A stretch of DNA of 64,000 nt from Amanita rubescens (Eukaryota; Basidiomycota; Agaricomycetes; Agaricales; Amanitaceae), in NCBI GenBank assembly GCA_015039365.1, contig WION01000129.1, positions 62,001 to 126,000 on the forward strand. The letters run 5' to 3'. Both the position numbers and the translations under genes were made by a program. The number at the start of each line of letters is the position of its first letter. Position 1 is the stretch's first letter. Below the pieces are notes generated by a model. That model searched no databases, was not told the origin of the DNA, and was given only the letters and a program-made list of their open reading frames with translations. Below, in pieces: positions 14,601-24,571 of the stretch.

Positions 14601-17504
14601 ATGACGTCGACAAACACACTGGTCATATCCTCCCAGGCTACATTCTTTGAAAACAGGTTTCCGCGCAAAGGAAAGACTACAGATATAATTACTGAAGATC
14701 TTGGTCCGATCTGGGAGGCGATTCCTCAAGAGGAACCTAACCGCCCTCCACAAAATTTGGATTTAGATGACTTACTCCCAGAGAACCGTAGACGTTCTCC
14801 GAGCCGTAGACGCTCACCAAGTTTGGATCGAAGGGGTGCATCTCCTGATCGACAGCAGTCAGACCCTTCTGATGATTCAAACGATGATGATGACGGTGAT
14901 GAATTTGCCGATCGTCGAAGAGATTTTTTGGATGATAATATCCGAAGACAAAGGGAAGAAAGAGAACAAGAAAGACAAGACAATTATCGTAGACAACGCG
15001 ATGATTGGAAAAAGGGTCAAGGAATTGATAAACAGTCTCGTTTACGAGAACAATTCAAACGTCAAATGAGTGATATGTTTAAGAAACGTAAAACTCCTGA
15101 ACCCTTTAGACGTACTCCCTCTCCACAAATAAAAGAGGAGACTCCTGTTCCTTCTAGACCTATAACTCCGATACCATATGTATCTAGGTCACCTTCGCCT
15201 CGTAGTCCTATGAATGAAGATAATCCCTTCTCTTTAAATCAAAGAGATCGTGATGAAATAGAAAACCCATTTATGACGGATCGAGAATTTGATCAATTTG
15301 AACAACGTCAAAGAGATCGTTTTAGAGAATTTGCTCAGAGACCTAGACCTCCTCCACCGATCATATCTGATCCAGGTCCACCCTCTGTACAAATAGGTCC
15401 TCGCCGTTCTGGTCGTTTTCCAGTTCCAAGGGTACAAAGAGACAACGCGTATGGAGATAAAACTCCTGCACAGATAGAAGCGGAAATTCAGCAAAAGCGA
15501 GATGCTTTACGAGAGCAGTTAAAAGATAAAACTCCGAGTTCTTCGACTCAGGATCCACCGTCAGCTGACAGGAACCCTGATAGAATGAATGAATCTGCTT
15601 CTCTACTTAAAGAAATCTTCGCCTTAAAGTCTGAATTAAAATCTGCGGAACATGATCATTTAACCCGAATGATTAATGAATCTGGAAATGAATTCCTTCA
15701 TTTTCTTCTAAAAGCGGCTGTCCCCCTTGTGGATAATATTCCATATGACTATAGAGATATATCTAAAATACGCTCCAGTAATCCTCAATTGTATAAACAA
15801 TGGAAGATTGCAATGGATGACGAATTTAAATCTCTTCAATCTAGAGATATTTGGGAGTTAGTTGATCTTCCAAAAGGACGAAACCTAATCAGATGTCGTT
15901 GGGTTTTCGACTTAAAAACCGATGGACGCAAAAAAGCTCGCGTCGTAGCTAAAGGTTTTAGTCAACGTCCCGGATTAGATTACGACGAAACATTCTCGCC
16001 TGTAGCGAGATATGAAACAATCCGAATACTTCTGGCCACATCAGTGCTTGAAAATTGGGATATACAAGCCCTAGATGTAAAAACTGCCTTCTTATATGGC
16101 GATCTTGATGAAGATATTTACATGGCCCAGCCAGAAGGTTTCGTTGTAAAAGGACAAGAATCTAAAGTATATAGGCTGAGGAAAGCCATATATGGATTAA
16201 AACAGGCATCATATGCCTGGAATAAACAAGCTGATAAATCGTTGAAATCGTTACATTTCGAGCGATGCTTGTCTGATTCTGGCGTTTACGTTCGTAAAGG
16301 CAAGAATACTATCACGATATGCATATTGTATGTCGACGATATACTCTTTATGGGAAATGACGATTCCACCATCGTATCCATTAAAAAGAAATTTATGGAG
16401 ATGTGGGAATGTCGTGATCTTGGAAAGATCAAAGAGTATCTCCGAATCCAAGTCAATTACAACCGTGATTTAGGATTCTTAGTAATAGATCAAGGCCCTT
16501 ATGCCTTGAAGGTTGTTAAGCGATTTGGACTTGAAGATTGCAAGTCTGTACGCACACCGTTACCTGCTGGGTATGCTCCTATAAAGAATGAAGGAGAATG
16601 CACACCACAGGAACATTCTTATTATCAACAGATAATAGGATCCCTTCTATATCTTGCCTTAGGAACTAGGCCTGATATAATTTATGCAGTAATTTTGATG
16701 TCCCAATTTTCATCAAACCCGTCCCAAGAACACATTCAAAAGGCATTGTATATAGTCAAATACATTGCCCATACCTTAAACGTCAAAATCGTTTATAGCG
16801 CCAAAGGCAATAATAAATTTAGAGCCTACGCTGACGCTGACTGGGCCGCTGATCGTAATACACGACGATCTATAAACGGTTATGTCTTAATGTTAGCTGG
16901 TGGTGCGGTAGCTTGGACGAGTAGAAAACAAAAGACTGTAGCTCTGTCTTCAACTGAAGCAGAATACATATCTTTATCAGATGCTGCAAGACAGATTGCA
17001 TGGGTTGAAAATCTATTTTACGAAATAGGTGCACCTATTAAAAGCATCTTACTTAGCGTAGATAACCAAGGCGCTATATTTTGGGCACAAAATCCTGCAC
17101 AAGAACATCGTTCCAAACACATAGATATTCGCTATCATTTTGTTCGCGAGTTGATCGAGACTAAAAAGGTAGTCCTCGAATATATACCAACAAACGAGCA
17201 GAATGCGGATCTCATGACTAAGAATTTATCCTTTGAAAAGGTCAAATTCTTTAGAGAACGATTGGGACTTTCCTTAGAAGAATATCCGACTTCTACAAAT
17301 GCATTAATCAAAAGACCAGATCGATTAGAGACTGAGGAAATTCGTGATCTGACGAAATTTATTCTTGATTGGCAAAATCTTGAATTAGATGGAATTGATC
17401 GTCTATCACACAGGAAGTTGATGGAACTTCTTGATGGTCTTATTGATCAACAGGAATCGGATATAGATCCCTTCTATGACGAGAACATCATAGACTTTAA
17501 ATAA
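11658..17504 (+). CDS. Copia D Gag-Pol polyprotein (1948 aa)
   Basis: Complete Ty1/copia polyprotein in one frame. Gag occupies ~1-330 (start MSNDLTIPSS; Arg/Gly-rich RNA-binding box ~270-300 in place of a CCHC knuckle). Protease: DSGAS with Asp552. Integrase: HHCC from His718, then Asp781, Asp842 and Glu878 (D-x60-D-x35-E). A ~250-residue hydrophilic linker carries RRRSPSRRRSPS, a run of Asp and many Arg/Glu. Reverse transcriptase: YVDD at 1558-1561. RNase H: YADADW at ~1725. An ~80-residue acidic tail ends the protein. No frameshift separates Gag from Pol. Confidence 0.97.
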   Translation: MSNDLTIPSSIPVLNGTNYKEWERMMRFLLQTKGLFQYLKDDYVHPRRITPLEQFFIDTGVRAAITAQPAVAAVAAHGTHAAIPAIPAVEGEPAITQQMVDDAKAVKKAFEDWVVEDDRILGSINMKCSATIQQINSEVNAARVLWRNLANQYGVTTSAGIYNDFQLAVTWKFQDKKDPTQSLNDLLAIINRLSSSGIVLPENVQAMIVLSAVPRHWDNFAAVVLATTEPSDLTIQGILPLIQNEWRRRHPESAATANTSQQQQQPWQQVRGRGRGRARGRGRGAGRGRGGRPYSRPPQGAQTPAPTAPPANQNWPGKVEGQTRGPNWERNRERRKADAAEKKAAKAAEHTMSSAHTVARIGPYDITEPVAGSSKGKQREKDELDYESYKSNRGMGISSDDIDYKNMDIDQEAELYYDDYYYEDNGEQWYETIKKLEMANFLFIEAAMKMVFPKLGHHRRTINSFFEQSVLYDSINYKENLDETCLVRDKSCDTAIYNANMIERSYNIGNMFKKPFTCLAVNKRKFKDKVHPTCPCPECVEKRTGDTLWMCDSGASDHFTFSRKDFSEYREFPANENHSVKTANGLDRLEGLGTVILEHKLSTEEVTLVKLFPVLYMPRATARLISNGRLIRQGLTCKQDEKMVVFSFTDSGRTCIEGHYLMPDDTLVYARGRIIIMNPTLVSGPGLANRNSKLILGRPTKKPNAESIEKLLDYETWHKRFGHPSNEVFSKIPLNVNGWKEVTLPEGKLRCEGCLKGKMKAKPYKLSSKRATRPFELLHMDLMTVPAISYHKYKYIGVIVDDFTSYTWIGLLKTKDQTLEYFTGWYNEFVDPKQPISHLRSDRGGEFVNKAFEEFLKSKGIKHQQTAPYTPQQNGRVERMNQTLSDKAEAMRLDAGCPKSWWEFSFRTAVHVYNRTPLKRTKWKTPLENLLNKKPDVSYFRVFGCEAWVFIPDQRRPDKLSEKSVLCTFVGYESGTKGYRFMTSTNTLVISSQATFFENRFPRKGKTTDIITEDLGPIWEAIPQEEPNRPPQNLDLDDLLPENRRRSPSRRRSPSLDRRGASPDRQQSDPSDDSNDDDDGDEFADRRRDFLDDNIRRQREEREQERQDNYRRQRDDWKKGQGIDKQSRLREQFKRQMSDMFKKRKTPEPFRRTPSPQIKEETPVPSRPITPIPYVSRSPSPRSPMNEDNPFSLNQRDRDEIENPFMTDREFDQFEQRQRDRFREFAQRPRPPPPIISDPGPPSVQIGPRRSGRFPVPRVQRDNAYGDKTPAQIEAEIQQKRDALREQLKDKTPSSSTQDPPSADRNPDRMNESASLLKEIFALKSELKSAEHDHLTRMINESGNEFLHFLLKAAVPLVDNIPYDYRDISKIRSSNPQLYKQWKIAMDDEFKSLQSRDIWELVDLPKGRNLIRCRWVFDLKTDGRKKARVVAKGFSQRPGLDYDETFSPVARYETIRILLATSVLENWDIQALDVKTAFLYGDLDEDIYMAQPEGFVVKGQESKVYRLRKAIYGLKQASYAWNKQADKSLKSLHFERCLSDSGVYVRKGKNTITICILYVDDILFMGNDDSTIVSIKKKFMEMWECRDLGKIKEYLRIQVNYNRDLGFLVIDQGPYALKVVKRFGLEDCKSVRTPLPAGYAPIKNEGECTPQEHSYYQQIIGSLLYLALGTRPDIIYAVILMSQFSSNPSQEHIQKALYIVKYIAHTLNVKIVYSAKGNNKFRAYADADWAADRNTRRSINGYVLMLAGGAVAWTSRKQKTVALSSTEAEYISLSDAARQIAWVENLFYEIGAPIKSILLSVDNQGAIFWAQNPAQEHRSKHIDIRYHFVRELIETKKVVLEYIPTNEQNADLMTKNLSFEKVKFFRERLGLSLEEYPTSTNALIKRPDRLETEEIRDLTKFILDWQNLELDGIDRLSHRKLMELLDGLIDQQESDIDPFYDENIIDFK

Positions 17505-17526
17505 AGGATATCTAAGCGAAGGGGTG

Positions 17527-17933
17527 TGTTAAATATAGAATTATATTTATAGAATGATTAACTACTGATTGACTACAATCAATGTTACTCATATCGCTCG
17601 CGTCATCCTTTATGTATGACATAGAGATGACATCATAATGACTTCATTATGATATCATGGTGACATCATGATAGACTCATGATCACATCTTATGGTGTGC
17701 TTAGCACGCCATATCTTCTCATCTATACTATACGCTTACACATATGTATACACATATTTGTTCTCTCTTAGTATATAAACCTGTCCTGTATCGTAGAATA
17801 GGACAATCCATTCTCTTCCTCTTACTATCACTACTACGCCGAAGGGTAGTGCTAAGATCATATCGCAATAGGTAAGCTATTGCACCTGCTCATGCTGTGG
17901 ATACGCTCTCGCGTAGACCTGTCTTCTTCGTCA
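17527..17933 (+). repeat. Copia D 3' LTR
   Basis: 407 bp, same sequence as 9807-10213 as far as I can read. It is preceded by the purine-rich GCGAAGGGGTG and followed by AAGAG. Confidence 0.96.
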
Positions 17934-18226
17934 AAGAGATCACTTCCTAGCCGCGCGACTTAGAAACGGTCGCACTTTACAAGACGAAATAATACATCGT
18001 CGTCGACAAGCAGCTATCGAAGAAGGTGTTCCGCCCACCTTAGATCTTTGGATTCCACCCAGGGGCACTTCAGTAGCCCAACACATAGCAAATAGGCGTA
18101 CACGCCGTAATCTCGAAAGAGATAACCAAGAGGTCGAAAACCTCGAAAATCAAAGAAACTTCCGTTTCTTTTGGCGTCTTCTAACCGCCTATATCATAAT
18201 CTTCACCTCCGCCTTCCTCGTCTAAT

Positions 18227-21200
18227 ATGTCTAATGACTTGACGATTCCTAGTTCCATTCCCGTTTTGAATGGAACTAACTATAAAGAATGGGAACGTAT
18301 GATGTGTTTCCTATTACAAACAAAGGGACTATTTCAGTACCTTAAGGATGATTATGTTCATCCTCCGCGGATTACTCCGCTACAACAATTCTTCATTGAT
18401 ACAGGTGTTCGTGCAGCCATAACTGCACAACCGGCGGTAGCAGCAGTTGCCGCACATGGTACACATCCAGCAACACCTGCAATCCCAGCCGTTGAGGGTG
18501 TACCGGCTATCACCCAACAAATGGTTGATGATGCAAAGGCCGTCAAAAAGGCTTTTGAAGATTGGGTTGTCGAGGATGATCGCATCCTCGGATCCATAAA
18601 TATGAAATGTTCTGCTACTATACAGCAGATCAATTCAGAAGTAAATGCCGCTAGAGTTTTATGGCGGAATTTAGCAAATCAATACGGTGTGACAACGTCT
18701 GCCGGCATCTATAATGACTTCCAATTAGCTGTTACTTGGAAGTTTCAAGATAAAAAGGATCCTACACAATCCTTAAACGACCTCCTCGCCATCATAAACC
18801 GCTTATCATCTAGCGGAATCGTATTGCCTGAAAATGTACAGGCAATGATTGTACTTTCAGCTGTTCCCCGTCATTGGGACAATTTTGCCGCTGTGGTTCT
18901 AGCCACAACAGAACCATCGGATCTTACGATCCAAGGGATACTTCCCTTAATCCAGAATGAGTGGCGCCGAAGGCACCCTGAATCTGCTGCGACGGCTAAT
19001 ACGTCGCAACAACAGCAGCAACCATGGCAACAAGTACGTGGTCGAGGACGAGGACGTGCTCGCGGACGTGGCCGCGGAGCAGGTCGTGGACGTGGGGGGA
19101 GGCCTTACTCTAGGCCTCCACAAGGCGCTCAAACACCGGCTCCTACAGCTCCTCCGGCAAATCAAAATTGGCCGGGTAAAGTTGAGGGCCAAACACGTGG
19201 TCCTAACTGGGAGAGGAACCGAGAACGCCGAAAGGCAGATGCAGCCGAGAAGAAGGCTGCCAAAGCCGCAGAACATACTATGAGTTCTGCACATACCGTC
19301 GCCCGTATTGGGTCTTATGACATCACTGAGCCAGTTGCCGGCTCCAGCAAAGGCAAACAAAGAGAAAAGGATGAACTGGACTTTGAGTCCTATAAATCAA
19401 ACCGAGGAATGGGGATATCGTCAGACGATATCGATTATAAAAACATGGATATAGATCAGGAAGCTGAACTATATTATGATGATTATTACTATGAAGATAA
19501 CGGCGAACAATGGTATGAAACCATTAAGAAGCTGGAAATGGCTAACTTTCTCTTTATAGAGGCAGCAATGAAAATGGTGTTCCCTAAATTGGGACATCAT
19601 CGTCGTACTATAAATTCCTTCTTTGAACAATCTGTACTATATGATAGTATAAATTATAAAGAAAATTTAGACGAAAACTGCCTCGTAAGAGATAAGTCGT
19701 GTGACACTGCCATTTATAATGCAAATATGATTGAACGATCATATAATATTGGTAACATGTTTAAGAAACCTTTTACATGTTTAGCGGTCAATAAAAGAAA
19801 ATTTAAGGATAAAGTACATCCAACATGTCCCTGTCCGGAATGTGTTGAGAAACGTACTGGAGATACACTATGGATGTGTGACTCCGGTGCATCCGACCAC
19901 TTTACCTTTAGTAGGAAAGACTTCTCTGAATACAGAGAATTTCCTGCAAATGAAAACCACAGTGTTAAAACTGCTAATGGTTTAGATCGTCTTGAGGGAC
20001 TTGGCACAGTTATTCTTGAACACAAGTTATCCACAGGAGAAGTAACACTCGTAAAGCTCTTCCCGGTATTATATATGCCACGGGCAACTGCACGCTTGAT
20101 TTCAAACGGCAGATTGATCCGACAAGGATTAACTTGTAAACAAGATGAAAAGATGGTAGTCTTTTCCTTTACAGACTCGGGTAGAACGTGTATCGAAGGA
20201 CATTACCTTATGCCCGATGATACATTAGTTTACGCTCGAGGTAGGATCATTATAATGAATCCTACACTGGTTTCCGGTCCTGGCTTAGCCAACAGGAATT
20301 CAAAATTAATTCTTGGAAGACCGACAAAGAAACCAAACGCAGAGTCTATAGAAAAATTATTAGACTACGAGACCTGGCATAAACGTTTTGGTCATCCATC
20401 TAACGAAGTCTTTTCGAAGATACCGTTAAATGTCAATGGATGGAAAGAAGTTACACTTCCAGAAGGAAAACTACGTTGTGAAGGTTGTCTAAAAGGCAAA
20501 ATGAAGGCAAAACCTTATAAACTGTCTTCAAAGAGAGCTACTCGTCCCTTTGAGTTACTCCATATGGATCTTATGACCGTACCGGCCATATCTTACCACA
20601 AATACAAATATATTGGTGTTATCGTTGACGATTTCACCTCGTATACGTGGATTGGTTTACTTAAAACCAAAGATCAAACTCTAGAATATTTTACCGGATG
20701 GTATAATGAGTTTGTAGATCCTAAACAACCTATTTCTCACCTCCGTTCTGATCGAGGGGGGGAATTTGTAAATAAAGCCTTTGAAGAATTCCTTAAATCC
20801 AAAGGAATTAAACATCAACAGACAGCTCCTTACACCCCACAACAAAATGGTCGCGTTGAACGCATGAATCAGACTTTGTCAGACAAAGCTGAGGCTATGC
20901 GATTAGACGCAGGATGTCCGAAATCTTGGTGGGAGTTCTCATTCAGAACGGCTGTGCATGTGTACAACCGCACTCCCCTAAAACGGACTAAATGGAAGAC
21001 CCCTCTGGAAAATCTTCTTAATAAAAAACCAGACGTATCATACTTTCGAGTATTTGGATGTGAAGCCTGGGTATTTATCCCTGATCAACGGAGACCGGAT
21101 AAGCTGTCTGAGAAATCCGTTTTATGTACTTTTGTAGGATATGAATCAGGAACCAAAGGCTATAGGTTCATGACGTCGACAAACACACTGGTCATATCCT

Positions 21201-24073
21201 CCCAGGCCACATTCTTTGAAAACAGGTTTCCGCGCAAAGGAAAGACTGCAGATATAATTACTGAAGATCTTGGTCCGATCTGGGAGGCGATTCCTCAAGA
21301 GGAACCTAACCGCCCTCCACAAAATTTGGATTTAGATAACTTACTCCCAGAGAACCGTAGACGTTCTCCGAGCCATAGACGCTCACCAAGTTTGGATCGA
21401 AGGGGTGCATCTCCTGATCGACAGCAGTCAGACCCTTCTGATGATTCAAACGATGATGATGATGGTGATGAATTTGCCGATCGTCGAAGAGATTTTTTGG
21501 ATGATAATATCCGAAGGCAAAGGGAAGAAAGAGAACAAGAAAGACGTGACAATTATCGTAAACAACGCGATGATTGGAAAAAGGGTCAAGGAATTGATAA
21601 ACAGTCTCGTTTACGAGATCAATTCAAACGTCAAATGAGTGATATGTTTAAGAAACGTAAAACTCCTGAACCCTTTAGACGTACTCCCTCTCCACAAATT
21701 AAAGAGGAGACTCCTGTTCCTTCTAGGCCTATAACACCGATACCATATGTATCTAGGCCACCTTCGCCTCGTAGTCCTATGGATGAAGATAATCCCTTCT
21801 CTTTGAATCAAAGAGATCGAGATGAAATAGAAAACCCATTTATGACGGATCGAGAATTTGATCAATTTGAACAACGTCAAAGAGATCGTTTTAGAGAATT
21901 TGCTCAGAGACCTAGACCTCCTCCACCGATCATATCTGATCCTGGTCCACCCTCTGTACAAATAGGTCCTCGCCGTTCTGGTCGTTTTCCAGTTCCAAGG
22001 GTACAAAGAGACAACGCGTATGGAGATAAAACTCCTGCACAGATAGAAGCGGAAATTCAGCAAAAGCGAGATGCTTTACGAGAACAGTTAAAAGATAAAA
22101 CTCCGAGTTCTTCGACTCAGGATCCACCGTCAGCAGACAGGAACCCTGATAGAATGAATGAATCTGCCTCTCTACTTAAAGAAATCTTCGCTTTAAAATC
22201 TGAATTAAAATCTGCAGAACATGATCATTTAAATCGAATGATTAATGAATCTGGAAATGAATTCCTTCATTTTCTTCTAAAAGCGGCTGTCCCCCTTGTA
22301 GATAATATTCCATATGACTATAGAGATATATCTAAAATGCGCTCCAATAATCCTCAATTGTATAAACAATGGAAGATTGCAATGGATGACGAATTTAAAT
22401 CTCTTCAATCTAGAGATATTTGGGAGTTAGTTGATCTTCCAAAAGGACGAAACCTAATCAGATGTCGTTGGGTTTTCGACTTAAAAACCGATGGACGCAA
22501 AAAAGCTCGCGTCGTAGCTAAAGGTTTTAGTCAACGTCCCGGATTAGATTACGACGAAACATTCTCGCCTGTAGCGAGATATGAAACAATCCGAATACTT
22601 CTGGCCACATCAGTGCTTGAAAACTGGGATATACAAGCCCTAGATGTAAAAACTGCCTTCTTATATGGCGATCTTGATGAAGATATTTATATGGCCCAGC
22701 CAGAAGGTTTCGTTGTAAAAGGACAAGAATCTAAAGTATATAGGCTGAGGAAAGCCATATATGGATTAAAACAGGCATCATATGCCTGGAATAAACAAGC
22801 TGATAAATCGTTGAAATCATTACATTTTGAGCGATGCTTGTCTGATTCTGGCGTTTACGTTCGTAAAGGCAAGAATACTATCACGATATGCATATTGTAT
22901 GTCGACGATATACTCTTTATGGGAAATGACGATTCCACCATCGTATCCATTAAAAAGAAATTTATGGAGATGTGGGAATGTCGTGATCTTGGAAAGATCA
23001 AAGAGTATTTACGAATCCAAGTCAATTACAACCGTGATTTAGGATTCTTAGTCATAGATCAAGGTCCTTATGCCTTGAAGGTTGTTAAGCGATTTGGACT
23101 TGAAGATTGCAAGTCTGTACGCACACCGTTACCTGCTGGGTATGCTCCTATAAAAAATGAAGGAGAATGCACACCACAGGAACGTTCTTATTATCAACAG
23201 ATAATAGGATCCCTTCTATATCTTGCCTTAGGAACTAGGCCTGATATAATCTATGCAGTAATTTTGATGTCCCAATTTTCATCAAACCCGTCACAAGAAC
23301 ATATTCAAAAAGCCTTATATATAGTCAAATATATTGCTCATACATTAAACGTCAAAATCGTTTATAGCGCCAAAGGCAATAATAAATTTAGAGCCTACGC
23401 TGACGCTGACTGGGCCGCTGATCGTAATACACGACGATCTATAAACGGTTATGTCTTAATGTTAGCTGGTGGTGCGGTAGCTTGGACGAGTAGAAAACAA
23501 AAGACTGTAGCTCTGTCTTCGACTGAAGCAGAATACATATCTTTATCAGATGCTGCAAGACAGATTGCATGGGTTGAAAATCTATTTTACGAAATAGGTG
23601 CACCCATTAAAAGCATCTTACTTAGCGTAGATAACCAAGGCGCTATATTTTGGGCACAAAATCCTGCACAAGAACATCGTTCCAAACACATAGATATTCG
23701 CTATCATTTTGTTCGCGAGTTGATCGAGACTAAAAAGGTAGTCCTCGAATATATACCAACAAACGAGCAGAATGCGGATCTCATGACTAAGAATTTATCC
23801 TTTGAAAAGGTCAAATTCTTTAGAGAACGATTGGGACTTTCCTTAGAAGAATATCCGACTTCTACAAATGCATTAATCAAAAGACCAGATCGATTAGAGA
23901 CTGAGGAAATTCGTGATCTGACGAAATTTATTCTTGATTGGCAAAATCTTGAATTAGATGGAATTGATCGTCTATCACACAGGAAGTTGATGGAACTTCT
24001 TGATGGTCTTATTGATCAACAGGAATCGGATATAGATCCCTTCTATGACGAGAACATCATAGACTTTAAATAA
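18227..24073 (+). CDS. Copia C Gag-Pol polyprotein (1948 aa, intact)
   Basis: A single uninterrupted frame for particle protein, protease, integrase, reverse transcriptase and RNase H. It differs from the copia D polyprotein by scattered substitutions only. All landmarks are kept: MSNDLTIPSS Gag start, RGRGR-rich basic box, DSGAS protease, HHCC zinc domain, D-D-E integrase, YVDD reverse transcriptase and YADADW RNase H. Gag has no CCHC knuckle; the Arg/Gly box probably binds RNA instead. The ATG is one base after the ORF1 stop. With matching LTRs this copy could supply enzymes, although copia D now lies between its 5' LTR and gag. Confidence 0.95.
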   Translation: MSNDLTIPSSIPVLNGTNYKEWERMMCFLLQTKGLFQYLKDDYVHPPRITPLQQFFIDTGVRAAITAQPAVAAVAAHGTHPATPAIPAVEGVPAITQQMVDDAKAVKKAFEDWVVEDDRILGSINMKCSATIQQINSEVNAARVLWRNLANQYGVTTSAGIYNDFQLAVTWKFQDKKDPTQSLNDLLAIINRLSSSGIVLPENVQAMIVLSAVPRHWDNFAAVVLATTEPSDLTIQGILPLIQNEWRRRHPESAATANTSQQQQQPWQQVRGRGRGRARGRGRGAGRGRGGRPYSRPPQGAQTPAPTAPPANQNWPGKVEGQTRGPNWERNRERRKADAAEKKAAKAAEHTMSSAHTVARIGSYDITEPVAGSSKGKQREKDELDFESYKSNRGMGISSDDIDYKNMDIDQEAELYYDDYYYEDNGEQWYETIKKLEMANFLFIEAAMKMVFPKLGHHRRTINSFFEQSVLYDSINYKENLDENCLVRDKSCDTAIYNANMIERSYNIGNMFKKPFTCLAVNKRKFKDKVHPTCPCPECVEKRTGDTLWMCDSGASDHFTFSRKDFSEYREFPANENHSVKTANGLDRLEGLGTVILEHKLSTGEVTLVKLFPVLYMPRATARLISNGRLIRQGLTCKQDEKMVVFSFTDSGRTCIEGHYLMPDDTLVYARGRIIIMNPTLVSGPGLANRNSKLILGRPTKKPNAESIEKLLDYETWHKRFGHPSNEVFSKIPLNVNGWKEVTLPEGKLRCEGCLKGKMKAKPYKLSSKRATRPFELLHMDLMTVPAISYHKYKYIGVIVDDFTSYTWIGLLKTKDQTLEYFTGWYNEFVDPKQPISHLRSDRGGEFVNKAFEEFLKSKGIKHQQTAPYTPQQNGRVERMNQTLSDKAEAMRLDAGCPKSWWEFSFRTAVHVYNRTPLKRTKWKTPLENLLNKKPDVSYFRVFGCEAWVFIPDQRRPDKLSEKSVLCTFVGYESGTKGYRFMTSTNTLVISSQATFFENRFPRKGKTADIITEDLGPIWEAIPQEEPNRPPQNLDLDNLLPENRRRSPSHRRSPSLDRRGASPDRQQSDPSDDSNDDDDGDEFADRRRDFLDDNIRRQREEREQERRDNYRKQRDDWKKGQGIDKQSRLRDQFKRQMSDMFKKRKTPEPFRRTPSPQIKEETPVPSRPITPIPYVSRPPSPRSPMDEDNPFSLNQRDRDEIENPFMTDREFDQFEQRQRDRFREFAQRPRPPPPIISDPGPPSVQIGPRRSGRFPVPRVQRDNAYGDKTPAQIEAEIQQKRDALREQLKDKTPSSSTQDPPSADRNPDRMNESASLLKEIFALKSELKSAEHDHLNRMINESGNEFLHFLLKAAVPLVDNIPYDYRDISKMRSNNPQLYKQWKIAMDDEFKSLQSRDIWELVDLPKGRNLIRCRWVFDLKTDGRKKARVVAKGFSQRPGLDYDETFSPVARYETIRILLATSVLENWDIQALDVKTAFLYGDLDEDIYMAQPEGFVVKGQESKVYRLRKAIYGLKQASYAWNKQADKSLKSLHFERCLSDSGVYVRKGKNTITICILYVDDILFMGNDDSTIVSIKKKFMEMWECRDLGKIKEYLRIQVNYNRDLGFLVIDQGPYALKVVKRFGLEDCKSVRTPLPAGYAPIKNEGECTPQERSYYQQIIGSLLYLALGTRPDIIYAVILMSQFSSNPSQEHIQKALYIVKYIAHTLNVKIVYSAKGNNKFRAYADADWAADRNTRRSINGYVLMLAGGAVAWTSRKQKTVALSSTEAEYISLSDAARQIAWVENLFYEIGAPIKSILLSVDNQGAIFWAQNPAQEHRSKHIDIRYHFVRELIETKKVVLEYIPTNEQNADLMTKNLSFEKVKFFRERLGLSLEEYPTSTNALIKRPDRLETEEIRDLTKFILDWQNLELDGIDRLSHRKLMELLDGLIDQQESDIDPFYDENIIDFK

Positions 24074-24095
24074 AGGATATCTAAGCGAAGGGGTG

Positions 24096-24502
24096 TGTTA
24101 AATATAGAATTATATTTATAGAATGATTAACTACTGATTGACTACAATCAATGTTACTCATATCGCTCGCGTCATCCTTTATGTATGACATAGAGATGAC
24201 ATCATAATGACTTCATTATGATATCATGGTGACATCATGATAGACTCATGATCACATCTTATGGTGTGCTTAGCACGCCATATCTTCTCATCTATACTAT
24301 ACGCTTACACATATGTAGACACATATTTGTTCTCTCTTAGTATATAAACCTGTCCTGTATCGTAGAATAGGACAATCCATTCTCTTTCTCTTACTATCAC
24401 TACTACGCCGAAGGGTAGTGCTAAGATCATATCGCAATAGGTAAGCTATTGCACCTGCTCATGCTGTGGATACGCTCTCGCGTAGACCTGTCTTCTTCGT
24501 CA
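24096..24502 (+). repeat. Copia C 3' LTR
   Basis: 407 bp. It shares the small variants of the left LTR of C (GTAGACAC, CTTTCTCTTAC) rather than those of copia D. It is followed by the second AACTT. Confidence 0.95.
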
Positions 24503-24566
24503 AACTTCTTGTAAATAAAAAGAAAAGAAAAGAAAAAGAAAAGATAATGAAATATCGACCGTTACA
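24503..24566 (-). repeat. G1 5' LTR, second piece
   Basis: The remaining U3 end of the G1 5' LTR, with the purine-rich AAAAGAAAAG run, ending at GTTACA. Its first five bases are the TSD of copia C, and it is followed by the second TTGAT of the G1 TSD (24567-24571). Confidence 0.95.
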
Positions 24567-24571
24567 TTGAT

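Larger units (their letters stand above)
9807..17933 (+). mobile_element. Copia D, complete and intact, innermost element
   Basis: 8127-bp copia inserted in the ORF1 of copia C with TSD AAGAG (9802-9806 and 17934-17938). LTRs 9807-10213 and 17527-17933 look identical over all 407 bp. Leader, ORF1 and the 1948-residue polyprotein are all open. It is the last arrival in the nest and the best candidate for a mobile copy. Confidence 0.97.
9547..18225 (+). pseudogene. Copia C ORF1, split by copia D
   Basis: The accessory frame upstream of gag-pol, in two parts: 9547-9806 and, after copia D, 17934-18225. It is the homologue of 11111-11656. The C-terminal part ends in a hydrophobic stretch (LLTAYIIIFTSAFLV) followed by TAA, one base and the gag-pol ATG at 18227. 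There is no ATG in the frame. Compared with copies D and B, C has one extra A just after the acceptor-like AG, so its phase relative to that site differs. Confidence 0.7.
8243..24502 (+). mobile_element. Copia C, complete, interrupted by copia D
   Basis: Full-length copia inserted in the 5' LTR of G1 (TSD AACTT). LTRs are 8243-8649 and 24096-24502 and look identical by eye, so it is young. Copia D (9807-17933) interrupts its leader ORF1. Its own gag-pol frame (18227-24073) is intact. Confidence 0.96.
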
